A stretch of DNA of 64,000 nucleotides from Glandiceps talaboti. Taxonomy: Eukaryota; Hemichordata; Enteropneusta; Spengelidae. Of this stretch, positions 38,650-49,479 are shown piece after piece. The position numbers and the translations under genes were made by a program. The stretch is taken from positions 21,538,871 through 21,602,870 of the forward strand of contig NC_135558.1 in NCBI RefSeq assembly GCF_964340395.1, given 5' to 3'. Within the stretch, counting starts at the first letter, position 1; every line of letters starts with the position of its first letter. The notes under the pieces are model-generated. The model was not told the DNA's origin. It saw only the letters and a list, made by a program, of their open reading frames with translations, and did no database searches.

Positions 38650-39190
38650 AAATTCAAAGGAGGGACTTTGAATTTAGCAAAGAAAATAAGGATGTATCAT
38701 ACTGAACAGTAACAACATAAATAAACAAAATATCAAGATACCTAGCTAGGCTCTTACCGTCACAGTGTTTGCCACACACTGTTTCAAAATGTGTCTCGCC
38801 CTAGATTGGTATGCTTTTTGTGCAAGTCAACATATGCATGTTCAGGTCAATGGAGGCACATATTTACGATCTGCCCAGTAACTAAGGTATTTCATCTGTT
38901 ATGCGTTACACACACACGTTTACCACTAGATGATGCAATGGAATGTTAACGCATGGCGTACAATTATTGAGAAGTCACTTCTAACGAAGCTGTACAGCTT
39001 CAAACTGGACAGAGTGTAATGGTGTTATTTCATGTCATATAAGCCTGAGATGTATTGAGAGTCATGGATTTTATTTTATAATTACATGTATATTTAGAGT
39101 AATTTACTTTTTGCGGTTTGTTGTATACACATACATTTGTTGTTGGCAACCCCCATACACTTTGTAAAAATGATGACCCCTTAGTCGAGT
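38650..39190. other. No recognised gene
   Basis: Unique AT-rich DNA running up to a transposon end at 39195-39237. Confidence 0.4.
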
Positions 39191-39194
39191 CCGA

Positions 39195-39237
39195 AATTGA
39201 TGTGACCCCTCGGCAGTAAAAGCTGATCGCTCCCTAA
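39195..39237 (-). mobile_element. Terminal piece of a TTA-flanked DNA transposon/MITE
   Basis: On the minus strand: TTA, then GGGAGCGATCAGCTTTTACT, then GCCGAGGGG. It matches the end at 8406-8428. No partner end was located. Confidence 0.45.
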
Positions 39238-39431
39238 GGTGCTGTGTACGTCATTCGCTAGGACATACCTTGCTGTGAACATTTACCTGCAATACAATTT
39301 CAAAAAAGACTTCTTTTACATGATTATATGGTAAACTGTACAGGATTATCAATTATTCATGGTGTTGGTATGAAATAAATCTAAAAAGTGTTGCTATGAC
39401 ATACATATGCTGCACAGTGTCAGCAGCGTAC

Positions 39432-39535
39432 GAAATTAACGCCGGTCCTTCGGCCCGAGACCAACAGATTTCCGTTCGGACCGAGTTTTTCAGAATTACA
39501 ACAACGTATCGGTCCTTATGACCGATTGGAATTTG
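39432..39535. repeat. Cluster of GGTCC..GGACC hairpin-like motifs
   Basis: CCGGTCCTTCGGCCCG, CCGTTCGGACCGAG and CGGTCCTTATGACCG lie in series, each nearly self-complementary. A related phrase, TGTCGGTCCGTATGACC, occurs at about 41143. It may be a fragment of a dispersed element. No coding support was found on either strand. Confidence 0.45.
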
Positions 39536-39962
39536 GAGTAAATAATAACATTTATTCAAAGATATATCCAATTTCACCTACATGAATCTGATATTGTGTT
39601 ACCTATTTTACTCTCGACATCTCGTTCAAGTCAAGCGACACAGAGCTAGTTCGCTACGTGTTGTTGCCAATGTTGATATCATGTCTACATGACGTAGCAT
39701 ACAGCGTCTAATCAGAACGTCTTAGACATTCAGACTCATTTTACGCATTCAGCGCATGTGTCTTTTTCCGCCATGATATCGTAATCATTGTTGTAAAGTT
39801 TACTGCTCGAAGTGTATGAAACTTTTAACGTGTTTGAGACAGTTCCACATTGCATTTATAAAGTATGTGGCGATATTTAGAAGGCGGCAATGAGCTTCCG
39901 AAGAAGACGAAACATACACTGTTTTTTTAAAGGCTGGTATAGCCAATTTACCGGAGTTCCCC

Positions 39963-42563
39963 ATGTCTGTTGCCACGATCGAAAATGGTGTTTTAACTAT
40001 TAAAGAAGGCAGGTACACTTCGTAAAATATCTTCAGTACGATAGTTTTTTTTGTAAAAACAGTAAAAAAAAATGCGTAGTCTGATTGCTTTCAATTTGAT
40101 GCATATGATAATGTACGTCCTGTCATGTTGTAATCAACGTGTAGACTTAGAAATGTTGCATTTTTGTTGCCATTGTTGTATCTGGAAAATTACTGCATCA
40201 TGATGCCAAACACGGGTACATAGTGGATGACACATTATAGTACAGTTACCATATCACGTTCCCACGTCAAAAAAACTCGCACTGTATGACATGTTTAGCC
40301 ATAGTTCTCTTCATCATGATCATGGTCAGATTTCTTACACAAACAGTCAGAGACGATACTCATCCCCGATCAATACACCACGGTAGGGTATACGGGTAGG
40401 GCTTTATGGGGGGGGGGCTTCATTACATATGTAAAGACCGAAGGAAGATGAAACCGCTCCGTGTCACTGTGTGGATGGAAATTGAAATAAAGCAAATACA
40501 CAGTTTTCAAGAGGGATAGCTACGCGATAAAACTTTCTGCTATGATGTGAATGTGTGGGTCTACGTTCGATAAGAGTTGGAAAGCTACATCAGCTGTTGC
40601 CACAGACGATGAATCTGACTTTGGATTATGTGATTCAGAATTTAGTGAATCGTACAGAGAGGAAGGAGAGGACTGTGATCTCTTAGAGATTGCAGATAAT
40701 GTAGATTTATTGATTCATTCACCCATATTATCTACAATCTATGGGTCTATATTTCTATGGTGGAATGAATACATTCAGTCTCAGACCACTATAGTCTATA
40801 GGAACAGATTATGCGAGAATGAATATGCATAGTCTCTAGCTGGGTTCATAGTTATAATGAAAATCTCTACTCACAGAGTCAAAAATTACTTGGTTGGGAA
40901 TCCAAAATTTACTTCCAAGTTACTTTTTGACTCTGTGAGTGGAAATTTTATGAAATAATAGTGGATAGTGAACAATTCGTTGTACTCCCTTTTACTTTTA
41001 TATATAAAGATATGCTGTATCATATTAAAGTTCAAAATCATTTAATCTGTAAATGGGGGGGGGGGAGATACAGGTCGTGAACATGGACTGCATTGAGTAT
41101 GAACCAGCAGTTTTCCTTAAGGACCAGCAGCATTTGCTACATGTCGGTCCGTATGACCAGTAGTCATTTTCCCTTAATGTTGATGTATACCTTCTATGAC
41201 ATCACAATTTGTGTTCTGGCATTCTTAGAACTGTTGATTACATATAATATGGCGTTCCTGTACATAATAAATTATGTCATCAGATCATTTATAAGTTATT
41301 ACCCGGTTTTAGTTCAGTCAATTGCAAGTAGTCATTACTGGGAAGGTGGGGGGGGGGTGTACAATGTAAATACGCATCAGTAAGTAGAATACCGTGAATA
41401 CTTTATAAAATGCTGAAAAAAATACATCCTCAAAAACATAAATTCAGCTTGTGCTCCTTTAATGATTATGGATTCTGGGGTTTCCATGTTACCAATTTTC
41501 AATTTTCTTTCTTACAAATATATATATAGAAATAAATATATATATGTATATGTGTCTGTCTGTCTGTGTATGTCTCTCTATATGTCTGTGTCTATCTGTC
41601 TGTTTTATATAAAAGCATAAACAAAGAAGATAATTCTTTGTCATAATTTGGCAGTACTTTTATATCTTTCAACAAAACTTTGTCCTAATTTTATTTAAAT
41701 TACAGTCCAGTTGTTGAAAATCAAACATTTTAAAGCTGCACTGTCTGTAGTTGGAACGTTTTAAAAAAATGTTTTGTTAGGTACAATAACTTACTTTTAT
41801 TTATACTAACATAATATCTTATGCTGTGTATTAATACTAAAATAATATTGTACACTTTGAACAGTATTGCATCACCTGTGGATCAATGTATTTTTGTCGC
41901 TATATACACAATTATAAATTAAATTGAATTGATTTTATGGTCCACACCCAAAACTCAGTACCCTCAGTGGTAATCATGATTTCAACCTGTTTCTGTACTG
42001 CTTATGGATAATGATGACCACTATAATTGTTGGTGTTTTAACAGTTTTCAGTGAATGTGTTGTGGTTGTCTGTTAAAAAATAAATTATACTCAAGTTACA
42101 CCAAGGTTACTATATTCAAATTAGTCTTGGTACAATCTCTACTGATTGGCTAGAGTAATTTGTGGACCTATCTATCATTCTCTCTCTATTTATTGACCAC
42201 ATTTCAGGTCTGAATGCTGATGACTGACTGACATCAGTCCCTTAAGAGACTACTAGTAACAGGGAAAAATAAAAAAAATAACTGACCGCATTTTCCTCAG
42301 TAAATTTGAAGTGAATAATGAGTTCCAAACATTTGAGGATTCTGAGACAAACAAATTCTTCCAATGGACTGGTGATAGTCTAAGTACAATACAACCTTCT
42401 AGCAAGGTGAGTAAATGATTGTATTATTTATTGACATGTGTAGAATGAACATTTGTATATACCACCATCACTTATTTTTTATGTTTGTTCACAGAGTTAC
42501 AATAAAAACACTATCAACCCAATACCACATACATGTAACTGTGTGCAAGTCTTTTTGGAATAA
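39963..42563 (+). CDS. Small three-exon gene, possibly ZSWIM/MULE-type N-terminal domain
   Basis: Exons: 39963-40012 (ATG, donor GTACAC), 42301-42406 (acceptor TTTTCCTCAG, donor GTGAGT) and 42495-42563 (acceptor TTGTTCACAG, stop TAA). Phases agree at both joins (codon split 2+1, then phase 0). The 74-residue product includes MSVATIENGVLTIKEG, KFEVNNEFQTFEDSETNKFF, WTGDSLSTIQPSSK and NPIPHTCNCVQV. The order 'vL.ikeGskFe...eFqtFed......F..w.gDSlsI..' recalls the N-terminal part of ZSWIM3-like proteins, which derive from Mutator-type transposases. The similarity is from memory and weak, and the catalytic and SWIM parts are absent. The frame is also open before the ATG back to 39894, so a 5' extension is possible. 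It could be a real small gene, a truncated copy or a decayed element. Confidence 0.45.
40551..40832 (+). CDS. Hypothetical acidic ORF within the intron
   Basis: A 93-residue frame from an ATG. Residues 18-48 are strongly acidic (DDESDF, EEGEDCDLLE); the rest is ordinary. No domain was recognised. It lies in the first intron of the three-exon gene above, on the same strand. It could be an alternative exon, a fragment of a transposon protein with an acidic leader, or chance. Confidence 0.2.
   Translation: MCGSTFDKSWKATSAVATDDESDFGLCDSEFSESYREEGEDCDLLEIADNVDLLIHSPILSTIYGSIFLWWNEYIQSQTTIVYRNRLCENEYA
40855..40955. repeat. Inverted repeat/hairpin, arms about 25-40 bp
   Basis: ACTCACAGAGTCAAAAATTA at 40869 is mirrored by TTTTTGACTCTGTGAGT ending at 40940, with a loop of about 21 bases. 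Weaker pairing continues outwards (AAAATCTCT with GGAAATTTT). Confidence 0.8.
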
Positions 42564-42569
42564 ATGGAA

Positions 42570-44830
42570 ATGGTTAGAGTAAGATGGATATATGTGGGTA
42601 GACTGATGTTACCTGTTATGGGATACCTAAAAATAGACCAAAACTTGCCAAAATGCAAACAGAACCAAGAGTTTTGTCACTGATCATCTTCAGACTCTTG
42701 ACAAGGCCCCTTAGGTCACTCATGTTTTCCTTGGCTGAAAGAAGAAATATTTGGAAAATAAATATCTAATTTTCCCATTTAAAATATTTACATCTTGTTA
42801 TCTGTAATACACAAACTTGAATCAACTTTGTCATTTACAGGAATCAATATAATATATTTATCTAATCTTGAAGAAAAACATAAACCAAAAATGACATTTG
42901 TGCAAGTTTTAAATTTGTAAATTTTAGTTTAAATTAACAAATCATTTAAATAGCATTTTGATTATTTGAAATTATATAGAATATGTTCAAATTATTACTG
43001 TGATCATCCTTTTATTAAATCATATATATGGAACAATTATATGTGCAATATGCTAGTAAATCCATTCTATTTTTAGCTACACTTCATGTATATACATGCA
43101 TGTATGACTGAACACCAAGTTTGGATTCTGCAATTATCAATTACTTGTATAGTAGTTGCATAGTATTATAGAGTGCTCTGGACACCTCCCTGCATGAGCA
43201 TGCACCAAAAATTACCCCAACTGCACATGTACCAACAAAATGTTGTAGAGACATAGACTCAGTTTGATTATTTTCATGTATTAATTGCTATTGAGTATTG
43301 TCTACTCGGACTCCCATAAGGCATTGCTTGCCCATAACAAGGAGCTAACATGAACAGTGAATAAGGAGCAAGTTTCAAATATGTATTTCTAGGTACTTTG
43401 CATAAAATAAGTGATGTAAAATCATGAAGTTACTTCAGATTACAGTGTTTATATACAAAATGCCTTTATTTCCATTAGTAGTAACTTGCCCTTTAGTTTG
43501 TCCCCTTTAATGCATTGGACAATAACCCTCGGATGGAAATCTTACATTGTGAAACCCAATCTCACTATAATGGGGCAGTACATTTGCAAACAGGACATTT
43601 GGTTATGAAGTGTACACATCATATTTATTATTGAATTTTATTGGAACCACACTTTTTTTTACGTTTTGGGGAACTTTAAGACAAAATGTTGACCCATGTT
43701 TAGGAATATTTTTCATGAAAAAGTGAACCATTTGGATGGCACATACCCACACACATTTCTATGGGAGTCCCTTCCCCTCTCAGTCAATGGCAAGCTTCAT
43801 ACTGCATCAAGGTCAAACAGCATAAATTGAAGTGTTGTAAAAACTTCACATTTTGCCTGCTATTTAAACTATTGAAGTTTAATAGTGACCCAATTTGAGT
43901 GTTACATTATCCATATCCATATTATCGATAATGGTCTTTCTGAGACCTTGACCTTTGACCTTGACCTCTGTCTTCAAGGTCAAAGAGACAAAAATTAATC
44001 ATATATTGTAGTGCATAATACACAGCAGAGATGATAGACCAATTTCAACCAAGCCTGCCACAAATATCACAAACAGTAATCCACATATGCAGGGTACTTT
44101 GACATTGGCAATAATGGTTGAATGGCAGCCATATTTATTGTCAAATTTGACATTTTGTGCACTAACTCAGACTGTACTAGTAGCTTAATACATAGAAATC
44201 TACATTAAGTTACTTAATCAGTGTTATTTATAATGAGCTTCAAGACCTTGACATTGGGTTTTTTCGGTGACCTTGCCAATGATGACAAAATATTGATCAT
44301 ATTTGTCATAAAAATTTCAACATTAACTAGTAAGTTGAAATACTGGTGACTATCTGATGAAGACTTATGAAAATTTGTCACTGTATCAATAACTTTCAGA
44401 TGAATATTTGAGGCTACATCATTTTTCATCTGCATTATTGACATTACAAATCAATTGTAGATGAACAACAAAAAGTTAGTAAAGAATTTATAGATGACAC
44501 TTACCATTCATAGCTGTTAGGTGTAGGTGATGTATATTTGATATTCTGCAGACGTACCATGTATAAATATTGCCTTAAAATACACAGCCAGATACGATAG
44601 TACTTTATCTTGGTCATTATGCCAACGATTATTTAGACTGAGAATGTAGTCATACTCGTATGATAATTCTGGCAATATGGTCCCCTGGATTTGAAGAGTT
44701 TCATTTTTAATTTAATTTTATTACATAAATTTTAATTTAATTTTAGCACATTTTGACTTCTGATGATAAAACTTCCTCTTGGAAAATTTCTTGTTGATGT
44801 AAATAGTATCGAATTCACTTTATTTCTGTA
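42570..44830. other. 2.3 kb, no supported gene; scattered repeat-like phrases
   Basis: AT-rich DNA. TGACCTTTGACCTTGACCTC with AAGGTCAAAG at about 43948-43985 gives a dense set of AGGTCA-like half-sites and looks like part of a dispersed non-coding repeat. The 76-codon frame at 44214-44444 has no support. Confidence 0.35.
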
Positions 44831-44835
44831 TGTTA

Positions 44836-44912
44836 TTTTGGTATGCTTTACCATGCTTGCTATGGCATGTTGTTATGCAATAAAAATTGATTGATTGAGT
44901 GATTGATATAAT
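44836..44912 (+). mobile_element. LINE/SINE 3' tail with ATTG repeats
   Basis: TATGCTTTACCATGCTTGCT, then GGCATGTTGTTATGCAATAAA-like sequence and an ATTG-repeat tail. It matches 14793-14871 (minus strand). Confidence 0.6.
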
Positions 44913-44914
44913 TG

Positions 44915-45395
44915 ATAATTTTTTAACGTTTGTGGTGAAATTGATTAAATGATTGATAGCTCTATGAGCTCAGTGGAATTTGGGCAGCATTCAAAATTGA
45001 TTACTCTAAAATCCATATTATCTAGTCAATGCTAGGGGTATCATTGCAGCCAACGCAACTCATTGTCGCCAATTCGACTCACCATACAAGCGGACACCTG
45101 ATTCATGTTTTTCTTTATTTTCATGGGGAGGGGTAATACACATGCACATAATGCTTGACTGTAAATTATGAAAAGAGTTATAATGGCATGTGCCATTATA
45201 ACTCTAAACCATACAAACATACACAAAGTTAAAAGGGATGAGGACTTGATTGTATTGGTGTAATGTAACTGTTGAATGTGTACGCGCAGCGAATAAAAGC
45301 AGAGACACGGCGGAAATTGAGACGATGGCAAAACTACGGAAGTTTGTGAGGTGTATGTGCGTTTGTTATAAGAGAAAGACCATGAACAACAAATG
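44915..45395. other. No recognised feature
   Basis: AT-rich DNA, no supported exon. Confidence 0.35.
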
Positions 45396-45397
45396 AA

Positions 45398-45560
45398 AAA
45401 TATAACCAACAAAAGGACTAACCAACGAACCATTGCCAACCAACCAACAAACCATTGCCAACCAACCAACAAACCATTGCCAACCAACCAACCAACCATT
45501 GCCAACCAAGCAACTAACGAACCATTGCCAACCAATGCCAACCAACCGACAAACTAATCA
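45398..45560. repeat. CCATTGCCAACCAACCAAC minisatellite
   Basis: About seven imperfect copies of a 16-24 bp unit. The Trp/Gly/Val-rich minus-strand frame (45041-45541) begins in this repeat and is not supported. Confidence 0.9.
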
Positions 45561-45569
45561 ACCATAGAG

Positions 45570-46555
45570 ACCCATCTAGTCAGAGAAAACCAAAAACCAC
45601 AGTAACAAACCAGACATACTGAAATGGGATAACAGAAAATCAATGGGGTGCTGTATGTATATGTCAATATGTAATATGTGATCACGCGCAGCGACGACAA
45701 CGGACCGAGATGCGAGGTAGATGATGACGCGAATATGATGATCGGTGCCGGAGATGCAGAAAGTAGTGTTTTTAATGTATGTATGTTGGAAGGGGTGGGG
45801 TGGGATGGGGGCAAGTTAAAAGAGCAATCATTCATGCAGGCATACATACTAAAAAAAACTCCTAAACTTACTTGGTGCTGATGTCTGAAACTGTTTTTCT
45901 GTTCTTCTAAACTCCTCCAACCTCCAGTTCTACTAATAAAATAACTTGAAAATACAATTTGATATATAAATTACACTTCAAAAGATAACATAACTGTAAA
46001 ATACACCTCAGTATCGTAGTAATCAAATACATCAATCAGTCTTGGGTCTTCTTATCTTATCATTTGTCCATCTTTGTCGAGCCTGGCTTCCTGAAAATAA
46101 ACTTGCATGCAAATTTTATTAATACAGTTTTGTTAATGTTATGTTTTATTGATAAATAATGAAGAAATACATTCAATATAAATTACATTTACCAAAGTGC
46201 TCCCATATGGCTGACATCAAATTTTCAAGGTTCTAATTTGGAGACAATAAATTTTTATGAAACGGGTGAAAGGAAGAAAGGAAATCTTGACTAAGGTACA
46301 CTTGCACAGGTTTGGGAAACTACTCTAAAGAAAGAACTGCATGTGTAAATTTGCATAAACTGTACAATTAATTGATTTCTTATTGTCTTACTGTTTCTCC
46401 CTGAAAAATTGATCAAGAATAAGTCAAGCGAAAGCATTTTTACACTATCAAATTGATTAATATGACATAGCTTTGATTAAAGTTGTATAAAGTGGGTAGA
46501 ATTTGTATGTGTTATCATATGTGTATTTTGGCCTATTTCAGAGAATCTAAAATTA
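45570..46555. other. No supported gene
   Basis: Overlapping short frames at 45554-45881 on both strands lack domains. The rest is plain AT-rich DNA. Confidence 0.35.
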
Positions 46556-46559
46556 TGTT

Positions 46560-47835
46560 TTGCAGAGCTATGGGGGTGGGATGCGCAACTCCCATAGGTG
46601 ACCACATGGGGAAGGTCTGCTAGAAAACAGTGTATACTTTTGTGGGCTGGAAAACTTTGGAAAACCTTGCTCAACTGGACCGATAGATTTTGCTTCAATT
46701 GCAGCTTAGAATAATTCTTTAATTTTCAAAAAGTTGTTACAATTCTTAAAAGTGAGATTTCATTTTCAAGAAGACAATTAATTTGGTCAGTGTTTAGCTA
46801 TTTCATCATACAAACTGACTGTGTGTATCTATCATAGATCTGTACAGTATCTATTTTGTGCTATAAAGTTGGTATTAGAAAGTGTCTCCATTTTTGGGTA
46901 TGTAGTATGACAACAGTAAGGGCTTGGTGATCCCAGCAAAGCCTCCTAGTATCATTTCACACAGAGTTGTCCTCTTGATTTTTAATTTACTTTCTAAATA
47001 ACTTCATTTAATGATGTCATATGAACATGAAAAATGAGAGTAATCCATAATACCAATACTATTTCAAATTCAAGTGCAATTAATTATGAAAGGAGAATTA
47101 GAACAGTCATTGGTGCCTAATTATGTGCTTAATTATTATATATTAGTATTTATTATATATTAGTATTTATCATATATTAGTATTTATTATATATTAGTAC
47201 TTATTACTTATTAGTGATTATTTAGTATATGTTATTAGTATTATCATTATTATTATTATTATTATTATCATTAAGATAGAATTTAATAGCAGGGCCGGCA
47301 AAGAAAATTTATGTTAAGTGTGCTTCTTTGAACTAGTATTGGCAAAATAAAACACTTTCCTTAATGTTGTTCACATGACCATGTATCCCGGGATGAGGTG
47401 GGCAATTCTTTGTGAAATGACATAGGGAGGTTATGTTGAAACCCCCAAAACCCAAACTGTTGTCATAATACACACCCTAAAAAGGGTATGACCCTTCGTT
47501 ATACCAACTTTATCACTCAAAATACATACTATACAGGTCTATAATACAAGCAGGCAGTAGTTCATATGATGTAATACCTAAAAACTGATCAAAAGAATTA
47601 TTTTTTTGAGAAATGAAATCTTACTTTTAGCAATTGTAAGAATTATTTTGAAAATTATATAATCATTTTGAGCTACAATTAAAATAAAATCAACCAGTCT
47701 AGATGGGTAGGGTATTCCAAAATCCTCTGGCCCAGAAAAGTATATACCCTATGTCATACTTTATGACATACAGACTTTCCAACAGACCCTCCCCATATGG
47801 TTCATGGGAGTTGCCCCAGCTATGTATTCATGAAT
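46560..47835. mobile_element. Long imperfect inverted repeat (foldback element)
   Basis: The left arm, about 46560-47095, is mirrored by the right arm, about 47315-47835, in the right order. CAACTCCCATAG..CACATGGGGAAGGTCTG pairs with the reverse of 47785-47830, TTCAAAAAG..AAAAGTGAGATTTCATTT with the reverse of about 47610-47660, CTATAAAGTTGGTATTAG..AGTATGACAACAG with the reverse of about 47458-47520, and ATCATTTCACACAGAGTTG with the reverse of about 47405-47425. Divergence is considerable, so it is old. The 220-bp spacer is AT-rich with tandem repeats. No transposase was found. Confidence 0.8.
47137..47272. repeat. 17-bp tandem repeat (TATATTAGTATTTATTA) and (ATT)n
   Basis: Four to five imperfect copies to about 47205, then an ATT run at about 47240-47272, all in the spacer of the foldback. 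Confidence 0.85.
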
Positions 47836-47839
47836 GGTA

Positions 47840-48405
47840 ATATTTGTAATTGCTCAAGGTAGGGTTTCAAAAGAAACCTAGTTTTTTAAATTAATTATGC
47901 AGTAAATATAGATTTTTGATTACAAATATGGCCGCCATTTGGTCACATTTGCATATGTCGAAAAAAAGAATGACATGCATATTTTCCATATGACGTGTCA
48001 CCTTTGTGCCAGTTTTGAAAGAAATCGGATATTACAAGTCTGAGAAATGACATATTACGGACAGATGGAAGCCCATTGTAATAGTCACACACTTTGGGGG
48101 ACTAAAAATGCTTTTGCTGGACAAATTCTATTCCCTTTTCTAAACATTGTAATCTCTGCTTGACATAGAAATATAACCATAATATTTATGTTCAAAATTT
48201 CAATTGATAAATATTGAATCAAACTTTTCTGATAGCAATACTCGTTTTAGTGATGTGCACAATTTAGTTTGGATAATTACCATATTAATATGTAATAATT
48301 TGCTAAATTCAGTTTTGATTTAGCAAAACCAATTGCAACCTACAGGAGCATTTTGGTTTACACCAGTTGTATTTAAGGTCCCATTGTAAAAATAATTATT
48401 CCAAT
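47840..48405. other. Dispersed non-coding repeat-like stretch
   Basis: The phrase ATATGGCCGCCATTTGGTCA (about 47928) and a following GCCAGTTTTGAAAGAAATCGG-like segment resemble non-coding repeats I know from marine invertebrate genomes. No second copy was spotted in this window. No gene. Confidence 0.3.
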
Positions 48406-48408
48406 GAA

Positions 48409-48735
48409 ATAAAACAAAAAAAACTCTAAAATTAAAAAAAAAAAATCTTCCCATGGAATAAAAAACTACTCGGGTGATAAAATAACTAGTCCTATATTTG
48501 AAAAAAAAAATATTACATGAAATAAAAACTACTCCCATGGTTAAAAAAAAATACTACTCCCATGATAAAAAAAAAACTACTCCTATGGTAAAACAAAAAA
48601 AAATCTAAAATTAAAAAAAAAAAAATCTTCCCATGGAATAAAAACTACTCCCATGATAAAAATAACTAATCCTATATTTCAAAAAAAACAAAGTATTACA
48701 TGAAATGAAAACTACTCCCATGGTAAAAAAAATAC
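48409..48735. repeat. A-rich tandem duplication, about 186-bp unit
   Basis: The block with TCTTCCCATGGAATAAAAA, CTACTCCCATG and CTATATTT..TATTACATGAAAT occurs twice, at about 48409 and 48596, with A-run length differences. Internal ACTACTCCCATGRTWAAAAA copies add a finer repeat. Confidence 0.85.
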
Positions 48736-48876
48736 TTTGTATGGGGTTTTTTGTGTGTATTTTGGTTTTTTTAATAGTTTTATTTTGAGCGGGTATTTTG
48801 TATGATTTTTTTTGTTTGTTTTTGTTTGTATTTTCTTCAGGAATTTGTGTTTTGATTTTGATAACATGATACTTTT

Positions 48877-49401
48877 CTAAATGAAACCCCCTCCCTCAAT
48901 TGCAAAACATTTTAATCCTAATTTTTCATCTGCCCACCCAATGCTATATTTTTGTCGACTTATTAACAATGGAACTGGCCAAACTGTCTTCCATTGTTCT
49001 CCAAACCAAACGCTTATAAAGTACCCACATGCAAAAGACAAAAATAACAAATCACTTATCCTAACATAACAACAGGTAGACATCACTTTAGGCATTCTCC
49101 AAGTCCATCTTCTCAAGTCATCCATGGCAGTCCATATATTCATCTTCCATTTATGCAGTAGACGTATACAGCGACAGACAACGACATGTAGTACAGACAG
49201 CAAATACACCCAGAAATACATAACCATCTTCTCTTCTAGCTTTCTTCCAACCAAACCTCTCAAACTGCAACAAACCACTTCGACCAAACCAAGCATACTC
49301 CAAGAAAATCTTCCATCCATTCTTCTTTCTCTCACTAGGTCACGTATGTAGCACAGAACTAAGTAATACAGTGTCAGCAGGCAAAGGCATCGGGCATCCA
49401 T
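48877..49401 (-). CDS. Hypothetical intronless membrane-like protein, 174 aa
   Basis: Open from an ATG at 49401 to TAG at 48877, with TATATATA 56-63 bp upstream, the same spacing as the C1q gene's TATA box. Hydrophobic segments at about 6-19, 59-78 and 114-133 could span a membrane; between them lie basic, Arg-rich stretches (RERRMDGR, DDLRRWTWR). It is rich in Trp and Cys. No family was recognised. Another frame of the same strand is open over part of the span, and no AATAAA follows closely, so a chance frame or a transposon-derived one cannot be excluded. The frame stays open without an ATG a further nine codons upstream. Confidence 0.35.
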   Translation of the reverse strand: MDARCLCLLTLYYLVLCYIRDLVRERRMDGRFSWSMLGLVEVVCCSLRGLVGRKLEEKMVMYFWVYLLSVLHVVVCRCIRLLHKWKMNIWTAMDDLRRWTWRMPKVMSTCCYVRISDLLFLSFACGYFISVWFGEQWKTVWPVPLLISRQKYSIGWADEKLGLKCFAIEGGGFI

Positions 49402-49456
49402 CTTTTTTGTAGCGTGAGCTGCGGTCAAAGACGGCTTTCACAACGGGATAACTCTC

Positions 49457-49464
49457 TATATATA
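49457..49464 (-). promoter_or_regulatory. Possible TATA box for the 174-aa ORF
   Basis: TATATATA followed by GAGAG on the minus strand. A GATTGG (CCAAT-type) box lies further upstream near 49500-49510. Placement suits a start site near 49430. Confidence 0.35.
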
Positions 49465-49479
49465 CACAACTCCAGGTGT

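Noticed and set aside
38502-38712. Cys-Val repeat ORFs
   Set aside because: Translation of (TG)n and (TATG)n.
45041-45541. 166-codon Trp/Gly/Val-rich ORF
   Set aside because: Its repetitive half is the CCAACCAAC minisatellite; the rest shows no domain.
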